Notes: generated from the sequence alone by a model not told the origin. DNA of 64,000 nt from an uncultured Ignavibacteria bacterium (GCA_937873695.1 CALMYL010000012.1:62001-126000), one strand, 5' to 3'. Positions 27,229 to 35,880 are shown, counted from the stretch's first letter. Made by a program: numbers and translations.

Positions 27229-28157
27229 TGAATATCATATTTATGGGTACGCCGCAATTTGCCGTACCTTCACTTAACATACTCTTAAACTCACACCACA
27301 AAATTTCTGCTGTTGTAACAGTACCCGATAAGCCCAAAGGCAGGGGACAGCATCTGGCACAAAGCGATGTCAAAAAATTTGCAGCAAATGCCGGGTTATA
27401 CATACTGCAGCCCGATAGCCTTAAAGATGCCGGGTTCACCGAAGAGATCAAAAGCCTCTCGCCTGATCTTATTGTTGTTGTAGCTTTCAGGATTCTTCCC
27501 AAAAACATTTTTAAACTTCCAAAATTCGGTTCAATTAATCTGCATGCATCACTTTTGCCAAAGTACAGGGGCGCTGCCCCGATAAACTGGGCGGTTATAA
27601 ATGGTGAAAGGGAAACCGGCGTAACTACATTCTTTCTTCAGGAAAAAGTTGATACCGGCAGCATTATTATGCAGAAGAGTATTGATATCCTTATTGATGA
27701 CAACGCGGGTACAATTCATGATAAACTTATGGATATAGGGGCCCGGGTAGTTTTTGATACAGTGGATCTGATAGAAAACACGAACGGCGCGCCGCCTGTT
27801 TTTAAGCAGAATAATGGAGAAGCTACTCCGGCTCCGAAGATATTTAAGGATGACTGCAGAATAGATTTTGACCGGTCTGTTGATGAAGTTTATGATTTTA
27901 TCAGGGGACTCTCGCCATATCCCGGAGCTTTCACAGAACACCGCGGAAAACAGATCAAAATTTTCAGTACTTCAAAATCTCATTGGGATAGCCTGAAGGG
28001 CCCGGGGAGGTTTCTCATCAAAGAAGGCAAACTGTTTGTATCTACGCTAAATGAATTCCTTGAAGTAACTGAATTGCAGATGGAAGGCAAAAAAAGAATG
28101 AACTCAGCCGAATTTCTGAACGGGTACAGCGACTTGTTTAAAAAGTTCAAAGCTTAG
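27228..28157 (+). CDS. fmt: Methionyl-tRNA formyltransferase
   Basis: Formylates initiator Met-tRNA using 10-formyl-THF. 309 residues. N-terminal Rossmann domain MNIIFMGTPQFAVPSL; catalytic region PKFGSINLHASLLPKYRGAAPINWAVINGERETGVT with the conserved Asn, His and SLLPKYRG signature; C-terminal domain with CRIDFDRSVDEVYDFIRGLSPYPGAF. It is translationally coupled to def by a TAATG overlap. The stop is 14 bases from the convergent stop of 28171-29604. Confidence 0.96.
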   Translation: MNIIFMGTPQFAVPSLNILLNSHHKISAVVTVPDKPKGRGQHLAQSDVKKFAANAGLYILQPDSLKDAGFTEEIKSLSPDLIVVVAFRILPKNIFKLPKFGSINLHASLLPKYRGAAPINWAVINGERETGVTTFFLQEKVDTGSIIMQKSIDILIDDNAGTIHDKLMDIGARVVFDTVDLIENTNGAPPVFKQNNGEATPAPKIFKDDCRIDFDRSVDEVYDFIRGLSPYPGAFTEHRGKQIKIFSTSKSHWDSLKGPGRFLIKEGKLFVSTLNEFLEVTELQMEGKKRMNSAEFLNGYSDLFKKFKA

Positions 28158-28170
28158 CTTTTCAGAAAAT

Positions 28171-29604
28171 CTATTTCATTTCAATTATCTTTTCGATAAG
28201 CCACTCGCGGGCAATTGTTGTTCTGTTCTCATCAAGTTTTTTCATCAGTATCTTCAGCTCAGGTTTTTGCTTTTTATCCAGCTTCATCAGGTTTGTAACA
28301 TAATTAAGGAATAATATAAACCTGTCGTAATGGATTGAAAGCATTTCTTTGTGACGCTTAAGGTAGTGCTTGGCTGCATCTATGACCGCTTCAAGTGACT
28401 CTACTTCGCCAAGCTCGTAATATGCCCTGATGAGTGTCTCCTTTGATTTCAGGTAGAAGTATGTGTATTTGTATCCAACTTTGCTTAAATAACCAACACA
28501 CTCTTTGTACTTCTTATTCTGAAATGCTATTAGCGCTGATGAAAGGTTAATTGTATCGCGTTTCACTTCGCTTGCAATATTGCCTTTGTAGGTTTCAAAG
28601 AAATGTTCCACCCACTTCATATGCTTCATGTTAAGTCCGCATATTATTACCCCAATAAAATCGGTGTACTGCAGATTTTTGTTCTTGGCATAAAAACCCG
28701 TCTTTTCAAAATTGGAATGTATTTTGTAAAGCTCATTTACGAATTTATCCTCACCCAGCGCTATCTTGTTTACGCAGTAATTTGAAAGCGAGTAGTACAC
28801 CTGCTCAAGCTCATCTTCATTATAACGCGCAATATTCTGGAATACGTGCTTTTCAAGGTCATGGAAATGCTTTACTGTATCGGGCTCCAGAACCATCATC
28901 AGTATCTTGTATTCTGAATAAATTATAGGGTGATCTTTTTCAATTACGTCAATATTCTTTGCTATGTATTTAAGTATGTTTTCTACAGCCCAGTATGTTT
29001 TGTGAATTGAAATGCCCGATAAAATTTTCCTGCTTATAACCGTATTCAGTACTTTCAGTTTTGTGACTATGAACAGGTGATCGGCATTATCGCTCATATC
29101 CTGGTAGCTTTTATCAAGGTCCATATCAAGATCTTCGCCGTGGTAGTTAAGCCACGTCTCTTTAAAAGTAAATTCGTTGTAATAGTAATCTGTATTCCGG
29201 TTAAAATCTTTCTGCTGAATTTCTGTGATCTCTTTTGATACCATATCAAATGTTTTAAGGATATTCCTGTCACGCAGAGATTTAAGCAGGAATGTTTTGC
29301 CGTGCAGAGCATTGTTGTTCAGCTCTTCAACAACCAGAAATTCTTCAAGTAGCGAGGTGAAAGTACTAATAAGTGTCCTAACGTTTTGGTCCTTATCACC
29401 TTCACCGCTGAATATTGCCTTAGCGATCTTTTCATTTGTTATCGTATTGGCGTCAAACTCATCATAGCTGAAATTGATCAGCTCGTAAAGCTGAATGATC
29501 TTTCTGCTTTTGTTATGGTAAGGAGAGTTCAGGAATTCACCGAATCTCTTGAATTCCGCAGGACTTATGCCCTTAACCATTTCAGTTAACTTAGATTCCC
29601 GCAT
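28171..29604 (-). CDS. Large all-helical hypothetical protein (TPR-like)
   Basis: 477 residues with no signal peptide or membrane segment. The N-terminus MRESKLTEMVKGISPAEFKRFGEFLNSPYHNKSRKIIQLYELI looks like a recognisable family opening shared by Bacteroidota/Ignavibacteria proteins of unknown function. The remainder is helical with TPR-like spacing (NLSSALIAFQNKKYKECVGYLSKVG, KETLIRAYYELGEVESLEAVIDAAKHYL). I cannot name a function. A scaffold or partner-binding role is likely from the repeats. It reads toward fmt and away from the T9SS gene at 29822; its upstream region is the same 154-bp block described at 29631. Confidence 0.6.
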   Translation of the reverse strand: MRESKLTEMVKGISPAEFKRFGEFLNSPYHNKSRKIIQLYELINFSYDEFDANTITNEKIAKAIFSGEGDKDQNVRTLISTFTSLLEEFLVVEELNNNALHGKTFLLKSLRDRNILKTFDMVSKEITEIQQKDFNRNTDYYYNEFTFKETWLNYHGEDLDMDLDKSYQDMSDNADHLFIVTKLKVLNTVISRKILSGISIHKTYWAVENILKYIAKNIDVIEKDHPIIYSEYKILMMVLEPDTVKHFHDLEKHVFQNIARYNEDELEQVYYSLSNYCVNKIALGEDKFVNELYKIHSNFEKTGFYAKNKNLQYTDFIGVIICGLNMKHMKWVEHFFETYKGNIASEVKRDTINLSSALIAFQNKKYKECVGYLSKVGYKYTYFYLKSKETLIRAYYELGEVESLEAVIDAAKHYLKRHKEMLSIHYDRFILFLNYVTNLMKLDKKQKPELKILMKKLDENRTTIAREWLIEKIIEMK

Positions 29605-29630
29605 AATATTATGGTTTTACTGAATATATG

Positions 29631-29784
29631 TCATTTAACAAAATATGGAACTTGTCACAAGAATTTCTGTGAAAGCATCGTTTTTTTGATACTTTTACAC
29701 AGTATTGCAGTGTAATATTCTTATTTTCTTTTAACAAAACTATTTAAAAATCTTTGCCTATCACGTATTTGTATGCTATTTTTA
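29631..29784 (+). promoter_or_regulatory. Promoter region of T9SS gene, copy A of a duplicated upstream block
   Basis: Begins TCATTTAACAAAA and ends TGTATGCTATTTTTA. It contains TCTTTG (TTG 29754-29756), a 20-base spacer and TATTTTTA (29777-29784), near TTG-N20-TAnnTTTG. The same block recurs at 32130-32285 with nearly equal length and shared segments TTTAACAAA, GAAAGCAT/GGAAGCAT, AAAAATCTTTG and TGTATGCTATTTTT. Confidence 0.6.
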
Positions 29785-29821
29785 AATTACCAAATTTTCG
29801 TTTAATTAAAACCTCAATGCC

Positions 29822-32011
29822 ATGAAAAATTTAAAAGCGATTTCAGTGTTTTTGGTTTTTAACTTCATCATGCTAACCCCGGTTCTCACTCAGCCTTTAA
29901 ATGATATTACCTCGCTAAGCGTTCAGCTTGTTTATGCCGCAGGTGAAGATGGTATTTTTATGAAAAGCTCAAACGGGGGCACATCATACACTTCCACACT
30001 AATCTCTTCCGGCGACCTAAACGGGATATCGGCGGCGGGTTCGCGCATTTGGGCTGCGGGAGATTCCGGAAGATATCTCTCAAGTACCGATCTTGGCGCC
30101 TCCTGGACTGAAGAAATACTTGGAACAGGTGTGCAGCTGAATTCAATTTTCTTTACTGATTCTCTGACGGGCTATATATCAGGTAACGGAGGTATGATAT
30201 TAAAAACAACCAACAGCGGTGCGAACTGGAGTGCGCTTAATTCTGGGGTTACTTTTAATTTAAATAAAATAAAATATACAAATTCATCAACAGGTTTCGC
30301 TTTTGGAGAGAGCAGTTCTGTTTTGCTCACCACCAATGGCGGAGCCGAGTGGAACCAGGTAACTACTCCATCGCTGTCATTTCTCAGGGCTGCAGATATC
30401 TCAGGTAATGAAATTATCGCGGGAAGTAATGAAAATATTCTGTACAGATCAACAAACCTTGGCGCAAACTGGCAGCAGATCCCGCTAAAGATATATTCAA
30501 AACCGGGAATTAATGTTCTTACGATCCTTTCGCCGCAGGAGTATATATTAGTGTTTGAAAGCGGAACCATATGGAATACAACTAACGGCGGGCAGACCTT
30601 CACTTATCCTGTCAACGAATTTATGGATGCGCTTAATTCTGTTTATGTAAGAGGAACAAGAATTTATGCCGTAAGTAAAAGGCATAAAATGATAGTGCGT
30701 TCACAGGATAGGGGTTTGAACTGGTCATTGACACCTAATTCTTCCTATTCTATTCATTTTGTATCTATTCTCAGCGGAACATTTTCAAACTACAACAAGA
30801 TACTGGAAATGAACTATCAAAAACGCGGCGTGCTTTACGCGCTTGAAAAAGATAAGCTTTACAGGACGCTGAATTACGGTGAGAACTGGAGCATAATCAG
30901 CACCCTTCCTGTTGATACATCTGTACGCAACAGCACTCAGCTGCTTGTGAACATGCGTGATTCTTCAAAAATGCTGGCAGGTGTAAATTCATTCGGACCG
31001 GTTGGCGGAGAATATAAATGCAGCATATTCAGAACAACTAATTACGGAGCTAACTGGGTACGGGTTTTAGGACTTAACATTGATCATATAGGAAATTTTA
31101 TGAACCAGGACCCGCAGCATCCTGATACGGTTTACCTGGGAGCTAAAGATACAGTTTTCAGGTCAACTGACTGGGGCGCAAACTGGACAAAAATTTGCGA
31201 AGCGCCGTTTGAAGACTGGTGTGATATAGCAATACATCCTTCAAACTCACAGATCATATACGGCTCAACAAATCATTACCCTGCCAAGCTTCAGAAATCA
31301 ACCAATGGAGGAGTTAACTGGTCTTTCGTTGATTTTGTAACTGATACTTCATATTCAGAAATGCCTGCAATAGCAACTACAGCTCTTAGTCCAAATGTGC
31401 TGCTTCATGCGCAGCTTGCAAATAACAATTTATTCAAAGGACTTAAAAGGTCATATACTTCAGGTAACACATGGCTCTTCAATCAGCTTCCGGGAACAAG
31501 CTGGGCTATTGATATTGCTAAAGATGACCCGAATCTTTATGCGTATGGAAGTGTATCATATGACCCGGTATTCTTGTCTACAAATTCAGGTGGCTTTTTT
31601 GCCGGCACGTCCAGCACTTATGCAGAACAGATATTATATTATGACAGAACAAATCTGTACGTAAATTCTCATGGCTTCCTATATAAGATGCGCATAAATT
31701 ATACTATGCCAGTGATTGGAATTGAAAACATCTCCACCGGAGTCCCGGGTTCTTTTGAGTTATCGCAGAACTATCCAAATCCTTTCAATCCTGTAACTAG
31801 TATAAAATTTGGTCTGCCTGAACAAAGCAGTGTTAAGCTCATCATTTATGATGCGCTTGGAAGAGAAGTTAAAGCATTAATTGATAGTGAACTCAAAGCA
31901 GGTAACTATTCAGTTGACTGGAATGCTGCTGATTCACCCAGTGGCGTATATTTTTACAGGTTGATAACAACAGATTACTCTGAAACCAGAAAAATGATCC
32001 TTATTAAGTAA
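29822..32011 (+). CDS. T9SS-exported YCF48/BNR-repeat protein
   Basis: 729 residues. Signal peptide 1-24 (LTPVLTQP). The body is many YCF48/sortilin-like beta-propeller repeats: T-x-N-G-G/S-x-x-W motifs recur (SSNGGTSYT, TTNSGANWSAL, TTNGGAEWNQ, STNLGANWQQ, TTNYGANWVRV, STNGGVNWSFV), often with LNSIFFTDSLTGYISG-type lead strands. That predicts a seven-bladed or doubled propeller. The T9SS tail has ELSQNYPNPFNPVTSIKF and ends MILIK. It is related to the two cargo proteins at 33915 and 59433 but lacks their carboxypeptidase-regulatory-like domain. The promoter block (29631) is duplicated ahead of the RNA at 32291. A terminator follows at 32033. Confidence 0.9.
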   Translation: MKNLKAISVFLVFNFIMLTPVLTQPLNDITSLSVQLVYAAGEDGIFMKSSNGGTSYTSTLISSGDLNGISAAGSRIWAAGDSGRYLSSTDLGASWTEEILGTGVQLNSIFFTDSLTGYISGNGGMILKTTNSGANWSALNSGVTFNLNKIKYTNSSTGFAFGESSSVLLTTNGGAEWNQVTTPSLSFLRAADISGNEIIAGSNENILYRSTNLGANWQQIPLKIYSKPGINVLTILSPQEYILVFESGTIWNTTNGGQTFTYPVNEFMDALNSVYVRGTRIYAVSKRHKMIVRSQDRGLNWSLTPNSSYSIHFVSILSGTFSNYNKILEMNYQKRGVLYALEKDKLYRTLNYGENWSIISTLPVDTSVRNSTQLLVNMRDSSKMLAGVNSFGPVGGEYKCSIFRTTNYGANWVRVLGLNIDHIGNFMNQDPQHPDTVYLGAKDTVFRSTDWGANWTKICEAPFEDWCDIAIHPSNSQIIYGSTNHYPAKLQKSTNGGVNWSFVDFVTDTSYSEMPAIATTALSPNVLLHAQLANNNLFKGLKRSYTSGNTWLFNQLPGTSWAIDIAKDDPNLYAYGSVSYDPVFLSTNSGGFFAGTSSTYAEQILYYDRTNLYVNSHGFLYKMRINYTMPVIGIENISTGVPGSFELSQNYPNPFNPVTSIKFGLPEQSSVKLIIYDALGREVKALIDSELKAGNYSVDWNAADSPSGVYFYRLITTDYSETRKMILIK

Positions 32012-32032
32012 TAGGAAGTCTGTTTTGCTTTT

Positions 32033-32068
32033 GCCTGCATTTTCCTTCCTGAAAATGCAGGCTTTTTT
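32033..32068 (+). terminator. Intrinsic terminator of T9SS gene 29822-32011
   Basis: Arms GCCTGCATTTTC (32033-32044) and GAAAATGCAGGC (32051-32062) are a perfect 12-bp stem around CTTCCT-like loop, followed by TTTTTT (32063-32068). Confidence 0.95.
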
Positions 32069-32129
32069 ATTTGTGCACTGTAAACTCCTTAAATTATCTT
32101 GTAAATATATGTTTTTTATTTTATTGCGC

Positions 32130-32285
32130 TCATTTAACAAATGTGTTTTCCTGTCTGCATGAAAATTGTGAAAAATTACTGAAATTGAACTTTTTGGAAG
32201 CATTCATTCACTTTTTGCACGTTTTCAGCGTTTAACAAACAATGTAAAAAATCTTTGTCAAATGCTGTTTTGTATGCTATTTTTG
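32130..32285 (+). promoter_or_regulatory. Promoter region, copy B of the duplicated upstream block
   Basis: Starts TCATTTAACAAA like copy A (29631) and ends TGTATGCTATTTTTG. Promoter core: TTG (32255-32257), 20-base spacer, TATTTTTG (32278-32285), an exact TTG-N20-TAnnTTTG match. It drives no open reading frame; the structured RNA candidate at 32291 follows. Confidence 0.65.
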
Positions 32286-32290
32286 AACAA

Positions 32291-32568
32291 GTGATTTGAA
32301 ATTAACTCCTGTGTAAAAAGTGTTTAAGTTATCTCTTACTAATGTTGTCTACCGGGGTTAAAGGCTGCTCACAAGGCGTCAACGGAGGTAAGTAAACAGC
32401 AGCAGCCGTAACCCCGGTATAGAAAAAAGTATTGAGGGATTTAAATAAAAATAATTTTGTTATATGATAATAAGCGCAGCAGCCTCTGTCTTGATAGATT
32501 GTCCTCTTTCGAAGGGCGGGAGAAACAATTATGATCACTGCAGTTCAGGAAGCTGCGCTAAGTTTTTT
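32291..32568 (+). ncRNA. Candidate structured noncoding RNA with two long hairpins
   Basis: No credible plus-strand gene lies here. Hairpin 1: ACCGGGGTTA (32351-32360) plus GGCTGCT (32363-32369) pair with AGCAGCC (32401-32407) plus TAACCCCGGT (32409-32418), 17 bp in all, around a 31-base loop. Hairpin 2: AGCGCAGC (32473-32480) pairs with GCTGCGCT (32552-32559), with inner pairings TGAT/ATCA and ATTGT/ACAAT, and ends in a T-run at 32563-32568. AGCAGCC also occurs at 32478-32484, so GGCTGCT could pair with either copy. The promoter is at 32255-32285 and a further terminator is at 32639. The trmB gene downstream has its own promoter. It does not look like tmRNA, RNase P, SRP or a riboswitch I know; 6S-like RNA cannot be excluded. 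The transcript might run to 32672. Confidence 0.55.
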
Positions 32569-32638
32569 GCCCTCTTAAGAACCTAGCTATTTAATTATCG
32601 CATTTTCTTTCTCATTCAGTTTAGTTTCATTTGTGGTT

Positions 32639-32672
32639 AAGGCAATCATTAGCACATGATTGCCTTTTTCTT
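32639..32672 (+). terminator. Intrinsic terminator upstream of trmB-like gene
   Basis: Arms AAGGCAATCAT (32639-32649) and ATGATTGCCTT (32656-32666), a perfect 11-bp stem followed by a T-rich run (32664-32672). It isolates the RNA unit from the trmB promoter at 32730. Confidence 0.9.
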
Positions 32673-32729
32673 TTAACTATCAAAGTAACAGCAATTTATT
32701 GTTATACCGAAAATAGTTAATATTATAAC

Positions 32730-32776
32730 TTGACAATACTTTAATTGAATGTTATATTGCAGTAGTTTAAAACTAC
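32730..32776 (+). promoter_or_regulatory. Promoter plus palindromic operator of the first TrmB-like gene
   Basis: TTGACA (32730-32735); counting from TTG, 20 bases to TATATTGC (32753-32760). A perfect inverted repeat GTAGTTTAAAACTAC (32762-32776, 7-bp arms, 1-base centre) follows at once, where transcription should start. The start codon is 8 bases beyond it. The second TrmB-like gene has the same arrangement (58488-58537), but a different palindrome sequence. Confidence 0.65.
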
Positions 32777-32783
32777 AGCAATA

Positions 32784-33614
32784 TTGAATAAGGAAATTTT
32801 AATAGAACGCCTCAAGACATTAGGATTCAAAGAATATGAATCCAAAGTGCTTATTGTATTGCTCGGCGGAACCCCTATGAGTGCATCTGAAATTGCAAAG
32901 GAAGCAAAGATCATACGAAATTCTATTTATGATATACTGAAATCATTTGTAGAAAAGGGATACTGCAATGAGATCGAAACAAACACGATACTGAATTATC
33001 AGATAATTGACCCTGCGATAATACTTGATAAAATAACAAGCGATTACAAAAAGAATTTTAATAATAAACTGCTGAGTCTTAACGAGACTTTTGGTGAGCT
33101 TCAGCAGATTTATAAAAGTGAATCAAGCAGGTCTGACGGTCCCGATAAGAACATTCAGCTGATTCGCGGATTCAATAAGCACCGCGTTGCGCGTTATATG
33201 GAGCTTGTCAATTCATCAGTAAAGGAAATACTTGGCATGTACAGTCCGCGCCGCGTTGTGGTAGAAGAATTGAGCCGTGACGCACAAAGGTTCATAAAAG
33301 ATGGCGGTGTAATAAGATCTATTTACCAATTGAGCGATGACAGCGCGCTTAACGCGGAATTGGTCGAAGCGTGCGAATTGTTTCAAAAAGGCGGCGAGCA
33401 GGTGAGACTTGCTCCATTCAAACTGCCAAATATTTCTGTTTTTGATTCAGAGAATGTATTCATAAATCTTTCCGCCGATAAGAATGTACCCAAGCATAAA
33501 CAGGCCGATCTTATTATTAAGAACTCTGATTATGCCGGTCATATGAAAGACCTTTTTAATACCTATTGGGAGAGATCACTGAAAATTGAAGATTATAAAA
33601 AAGAAAAGAACTAA
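32784..33614 (+). CDS. TrmB-like transcriptional regulator (copy 1)
   Basis: 276 residues. N-terminal winged helix of the TrmB/sugar-specific type: LIERLKTLGFKEYESKVLIVLLGGTPMSASEIAKEAKIIRNSIYDILKSFVEKGYC. A coiled linker is followed by an effector-like domain: IQLIRGFNKHRVARYMELV, then a segment resembling the phospholipase-D-fold domain of TrmB-like regulators (LAPFKLPNISVFDSENVFINLS) and a Tyr-Trp-Glu-Arg end. The start is TTG at 32784, as the ortholog at 58544 starts MDKKSIIEKFKSIGFKE in register. The palindrome at 32762 overlaps the start of its transcript, suggesting autoregulation. Its paralogue at 58544 is clearly homologous along the full length. Confidence 0.85.
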   Translation: MNKEILIERLKTLGFKEYESKVLIVLLGGTPMSASEIAKEAKIIRNSIYDILKSFVEKGYCNEIETNTILNYQIIDPAIILDKITSDYKKNFNNKLLSLNETFGELQQIYKSESSRSDGPDKNIQLIRGFNKHRVARYMELVNSSVKEILGMYSPRRVVVEELSRDAQRFIKDGGVIRSIYQLSDDSALNAELVEACELFQKGGEQVRLAPFKLPNISVFDSENVFINLSADKNVPKHKQADLIIKNSDYAGHMKDLFNTYWERSLKIEDYKKEKN

Positions 33615-33625
33615 ACTATACTGAT

Positions 33626-33706
33626 ATGGAATTTAAAATTAAATTTTCATTGCGCGGGATAATAAGCCTGTTCTTTATATTTCTGTTGTTACTTCTCATA
33701 ATATAG
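33626..33706 (+). CDS. Possible tiny single-helix membrane peptide, 26 residues
   Basis: ATG at 33626 gives MEFKIKFSLRGIISLFFIFL followed by LLLLII and a TAG stop. It has a basic start and one uninterrupted hydrophobic stretch, the pattern of small membrane peptides. No clear ribosome site precedes it. It lies 11 bases after the TrmB-like gene, in the 300-base spacer before the secreted protein. Chance is possible at this length. Confidence 0.35.
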   Translation: MEFKIKFSLRGIISLFFIFLLLLLII

Positions 33707-33748
33707 GAAAATAGGCTGAAAACTGCAAAAAATGAAGGAAAATAGAGT

Positions 33749-33823
33749 ATGGTAGTAAACAGCGTTCAAGGTATCCAGATCCTTGTAGTTATGATAATTA
33801 TTTTTATGCTGTTATTTTTGTAA
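33749..33823 (+). CDS. Possible second tiny single-helix membrane peptide, 24 residues
   Basis: ATG at 33749 gives MVVNSVQGIQILVVMIIIFM followed by LLFL and a TAA stop. An AAGGAAAATAG stretch ahead could serve as a ribosome site. Together with the peptide at 33626 it puts two hydrophobic mini-frames between regulator and cargo. No counterpart exists in the second TrmB module, where the spacer is only 19 bases. Confidence 0.35.
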   Translation: MVVNSVQGIQILVVMIIIFMLLFL

Positions 33824-33914
33824 ATTACTGTTAAATTACGTATGAATGGGTAAATCCCGTTTATAATGAACAGACTTTACAGATTCTGAGAAATTTATTT
33901 TGTGAGGTTAAACT

Positions 33915-35792
33915 ATGAGTAAAAAATACATACAAATAATATTCAGCTTAATGATAGCTGTCATATTTGCTATGACCGGCCGCCTCACTGCGCAAACAGG
34001 CTGGTATCCCCTGCAATCAGGTACTGAAAATATTCTGAAGTCAGTATTTTTTGTTACCCCTACAACAGGTTATATGTCCGGTAACGGTATAGTTCTAAAG
34101 ACACTCAACGGCGGGACAAACTGGCTTGTTATATCAACTGCCTTCAGCGGTTCATCCATATTCTTCAATAATCAGTACACCGGTTATATTTGCGAAGGTA
34201 CAGTTTTTAAAACGACCGATGGCGGAATAAGCTGGAATGATCTTCACCAGTCTTCTATGCTTTCAGTTAACTTTGCCGATCTTAACACAGGCTATGCAGT
34301 TGGATATAACAGTAAAATAGCCAAAACAACAGATGGCGGAGCTACCTGGGATCTGCAGTTTGTCAGTATGTACGGCAATAAACTGAATTCAGTATTCTTC
34401 AGGAACGCATATACCGGCTTTATAGCCGGAGGCAAAATGACTGAACCATACAGCGGTGTAATTTACAAGACTATTAACGGCGGAAATTCGTGGTATGAAG
34501 TATCGCCATCTACTTCTGATATTGATTTCAGGTCAATAACTTTCCCTTCAAACGATATTGGTTACGCGGTCGGCGGTTATGAATACGGCTCATCAGGCGT
34601 GATCTATAAAACTTCCAATGGCGGTGAAACCTGGCTGCAGCAGGGAATAGTGAACAGGGATCTTAATTCCGTGCATTTCTGGGATACACAGATAGGATAT
34701 GCGGTTGGTGAAGGCGGAATAATTTTGAAGACTACCAACGGCAGCGCAATATGGAACTCACAGGTATCAAGCACCAATAAGGACCTTAATTCAGTGTACT
34801 TCCTTGCCAATAACCTGGGCTTTACAGTTGGTATCTCAGGCTCTGTGCAAAAGACGATCAACGGCGGTGTTTTTGGCCCGCCTTTTGCAGTTGCCGGCAG
34901 AGTGACTTTCCCCAACGGGCAGCCTGTTACAAACGGAATTGTAAAAGCTCTAAAATACGACCCTCAGCAGAATGCCGTTATTGTTGTTGATACGGCACAC
35001 ATTCAGTCCAATGGCGACTATATGCTGCGAAATCTGAATATAGACAGTGTTGACATCATGGCCTATCCGGATGATGAGGATATTGACGCTAATCCGCCGC
35101 AGTTTGTGCCTACCTATTTTGCCGGCACTAATAGCGGTACTATCAGCTGGACTGCATCACGAACTTTGTATACTAACAATAATATTTTCAATATTGATAT
35201 CAGGGTATTTAATATTACAGGTACCGGCGGCAATTCATTCATAAGCGGAGGCGTGTTTGTAGCCCCGCCGCAAACCGGAGGTTTGCAGAATGCAATTGTT
35301 TACGCTATGAACGGCAGTGAGTTCAAGGGATTCAGTGTTTCGCGCAGCGGCGGTCCGTATGATATTAATAATATTTCACAGGGTACTTACCGCGTTATCT
35401 GTGACAGATTTGGCTACTGGCAGGCTGAAAAGAATGTTGTAGTGGGCAGTGTTAGCCCCGATACTATTAATTTCTATATGACAGGTATCAATGTTATTGG
35501 TATAGAGCCTATTTCTGGGAATATACCAAAGGAGTTTAATCTTAGCCAGAATTACCCGAATCCGTTTAATCCTGTGACTAAGATAAACGTTGATATACCA
35601 AAAAGTACAATGGTAAAAGTTGCCGTCTATGATATGATCGGCAGGGAAGTTGAAATCCTTGTAAATGATCAGTTAAGTGCGGGAAGTTATAAGATCGACT
35701 GGAATGCATCCGGGTATGCAAGCGGTATTTATTTCTACAGGATCACAACATCAGAGTTTACCGATATCAAAAAAATGGTAGTGGTAAAATAA
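33915..35792 (+). CDS. T9SS-exported YCF48-repeat protein with carboxypeptidase-regulatory-like domain (TrmB module 1)
   Basis: 625 residues. Signal peptide 1-26 (TGRLTAQTG). About residues 30-320 are YCF48/BNR propeller repeats (KTLNGGTNWLV, KTTDGGISWND, KTTDGGATWDL, KTINGGNSWYEV, KTSNGGETWLQ, KTTNGSAIWNS) with LNSVFFxxxxTGY-type strands. Then a carboxypeptidase-regulatory-like module GRVTFPNGQPVTNGIVKAL, an acidic loop DDEDIDANPPQFVPTYFAGT and a second similar module (SGGVFVAPPQ...GTYRVICDRFGY). The T9SS tail contains NLSQNYPNPFNPVTKINVDI. Architecture and sequence match the protein at 59433. It follows the TrmB-like gene at 32784. Cell-surface location is expected; ligand unknown. Confidence 0.9.
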   Translation: MSKKYIQIIFSLMIAVIFAMTGRLTAQTGWYPLQSGTENILKSVFFVTPTTGYMSGNGIVLKTLNGGTNWLVISTAFSGSSIFFNNQYTGYICEGTVFKTTDGGISWNDLHQSSMLSVNFADLNTGYAVGYNSKIAKTTDGGATWDLQFVSMYGNKLNSVFFRNAYTGFIAGGKMTEPYSGVIYKTINGGNSWYEVSPSTSDIDFRSITFPSNDIGYAVGGYEYGSSGVIYKTSNGGETWLQQGIVNRDLNSVHFWDTQIGYAVGEGGIILKTTNGSAIWNSQVSSTNKDLNSVYFLANNLGFTVGISGSVQKTINGGVFGPPFAVAGRVTFPNGQPVTNGIVKALKYDPQQNAVIVVDTAHIQSNGDYMLRNLNIDSVDIMAYPDDEDIDANPPQFVPTYFAGTNSGTISWTASRTLYTNNNIFNIDIRVFNITGTGGNSFISGGVFVAPPQTGGLQNAIVYAMNGSEFKGFSVSRSGGPYDINNISQGTYRVICDRFGYWQAEKNVVVGSVSPDTINFYMTGINVIGIEPISGNIPKEFNLSQNYPNPFNPVTKINVDIPKSTMVKVAVYDMIGREVEILVNDQLSAGSYKIDWNASGYASGIYFYRITTSEFTDIKKMVVVK

Positions 35793-35830
35793 TAACTTGC
35801 TGGATTTTTCCTGATTTTCTCCTCCTTTAG

Positions 35831-35880
35831 AAAAGGCTGACATTCTCGTTACCTCCGTAGAATGACAGCCTTTTGTTTTT
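35831..35880 (+). terminator. Intrinsic terminator of T9SS gene 33915-35792
   Basis: Arms AAAAGGCTGACATTCT (35831-35846) and AGAATGACAGCCTTTT (35859-35874), 15 of 16 pairs, with a loop of about 12 bases and a T-rich tail to 35880. Confidence 0.9.

Noticed and set aside
32329-32538. 69-residue minus-strand frame over the RNA candidate
   Set aside because: Runs through both hairpin arms; no ribosome site or family pattern.
32291-32672. tmRNA, RNase P RNA or SRP RNA
   Set aside because: None of the conserved segments of these RNAs are seen (no tRNA-like 3' end, no RNase P core, no SRP tetraloop domain).
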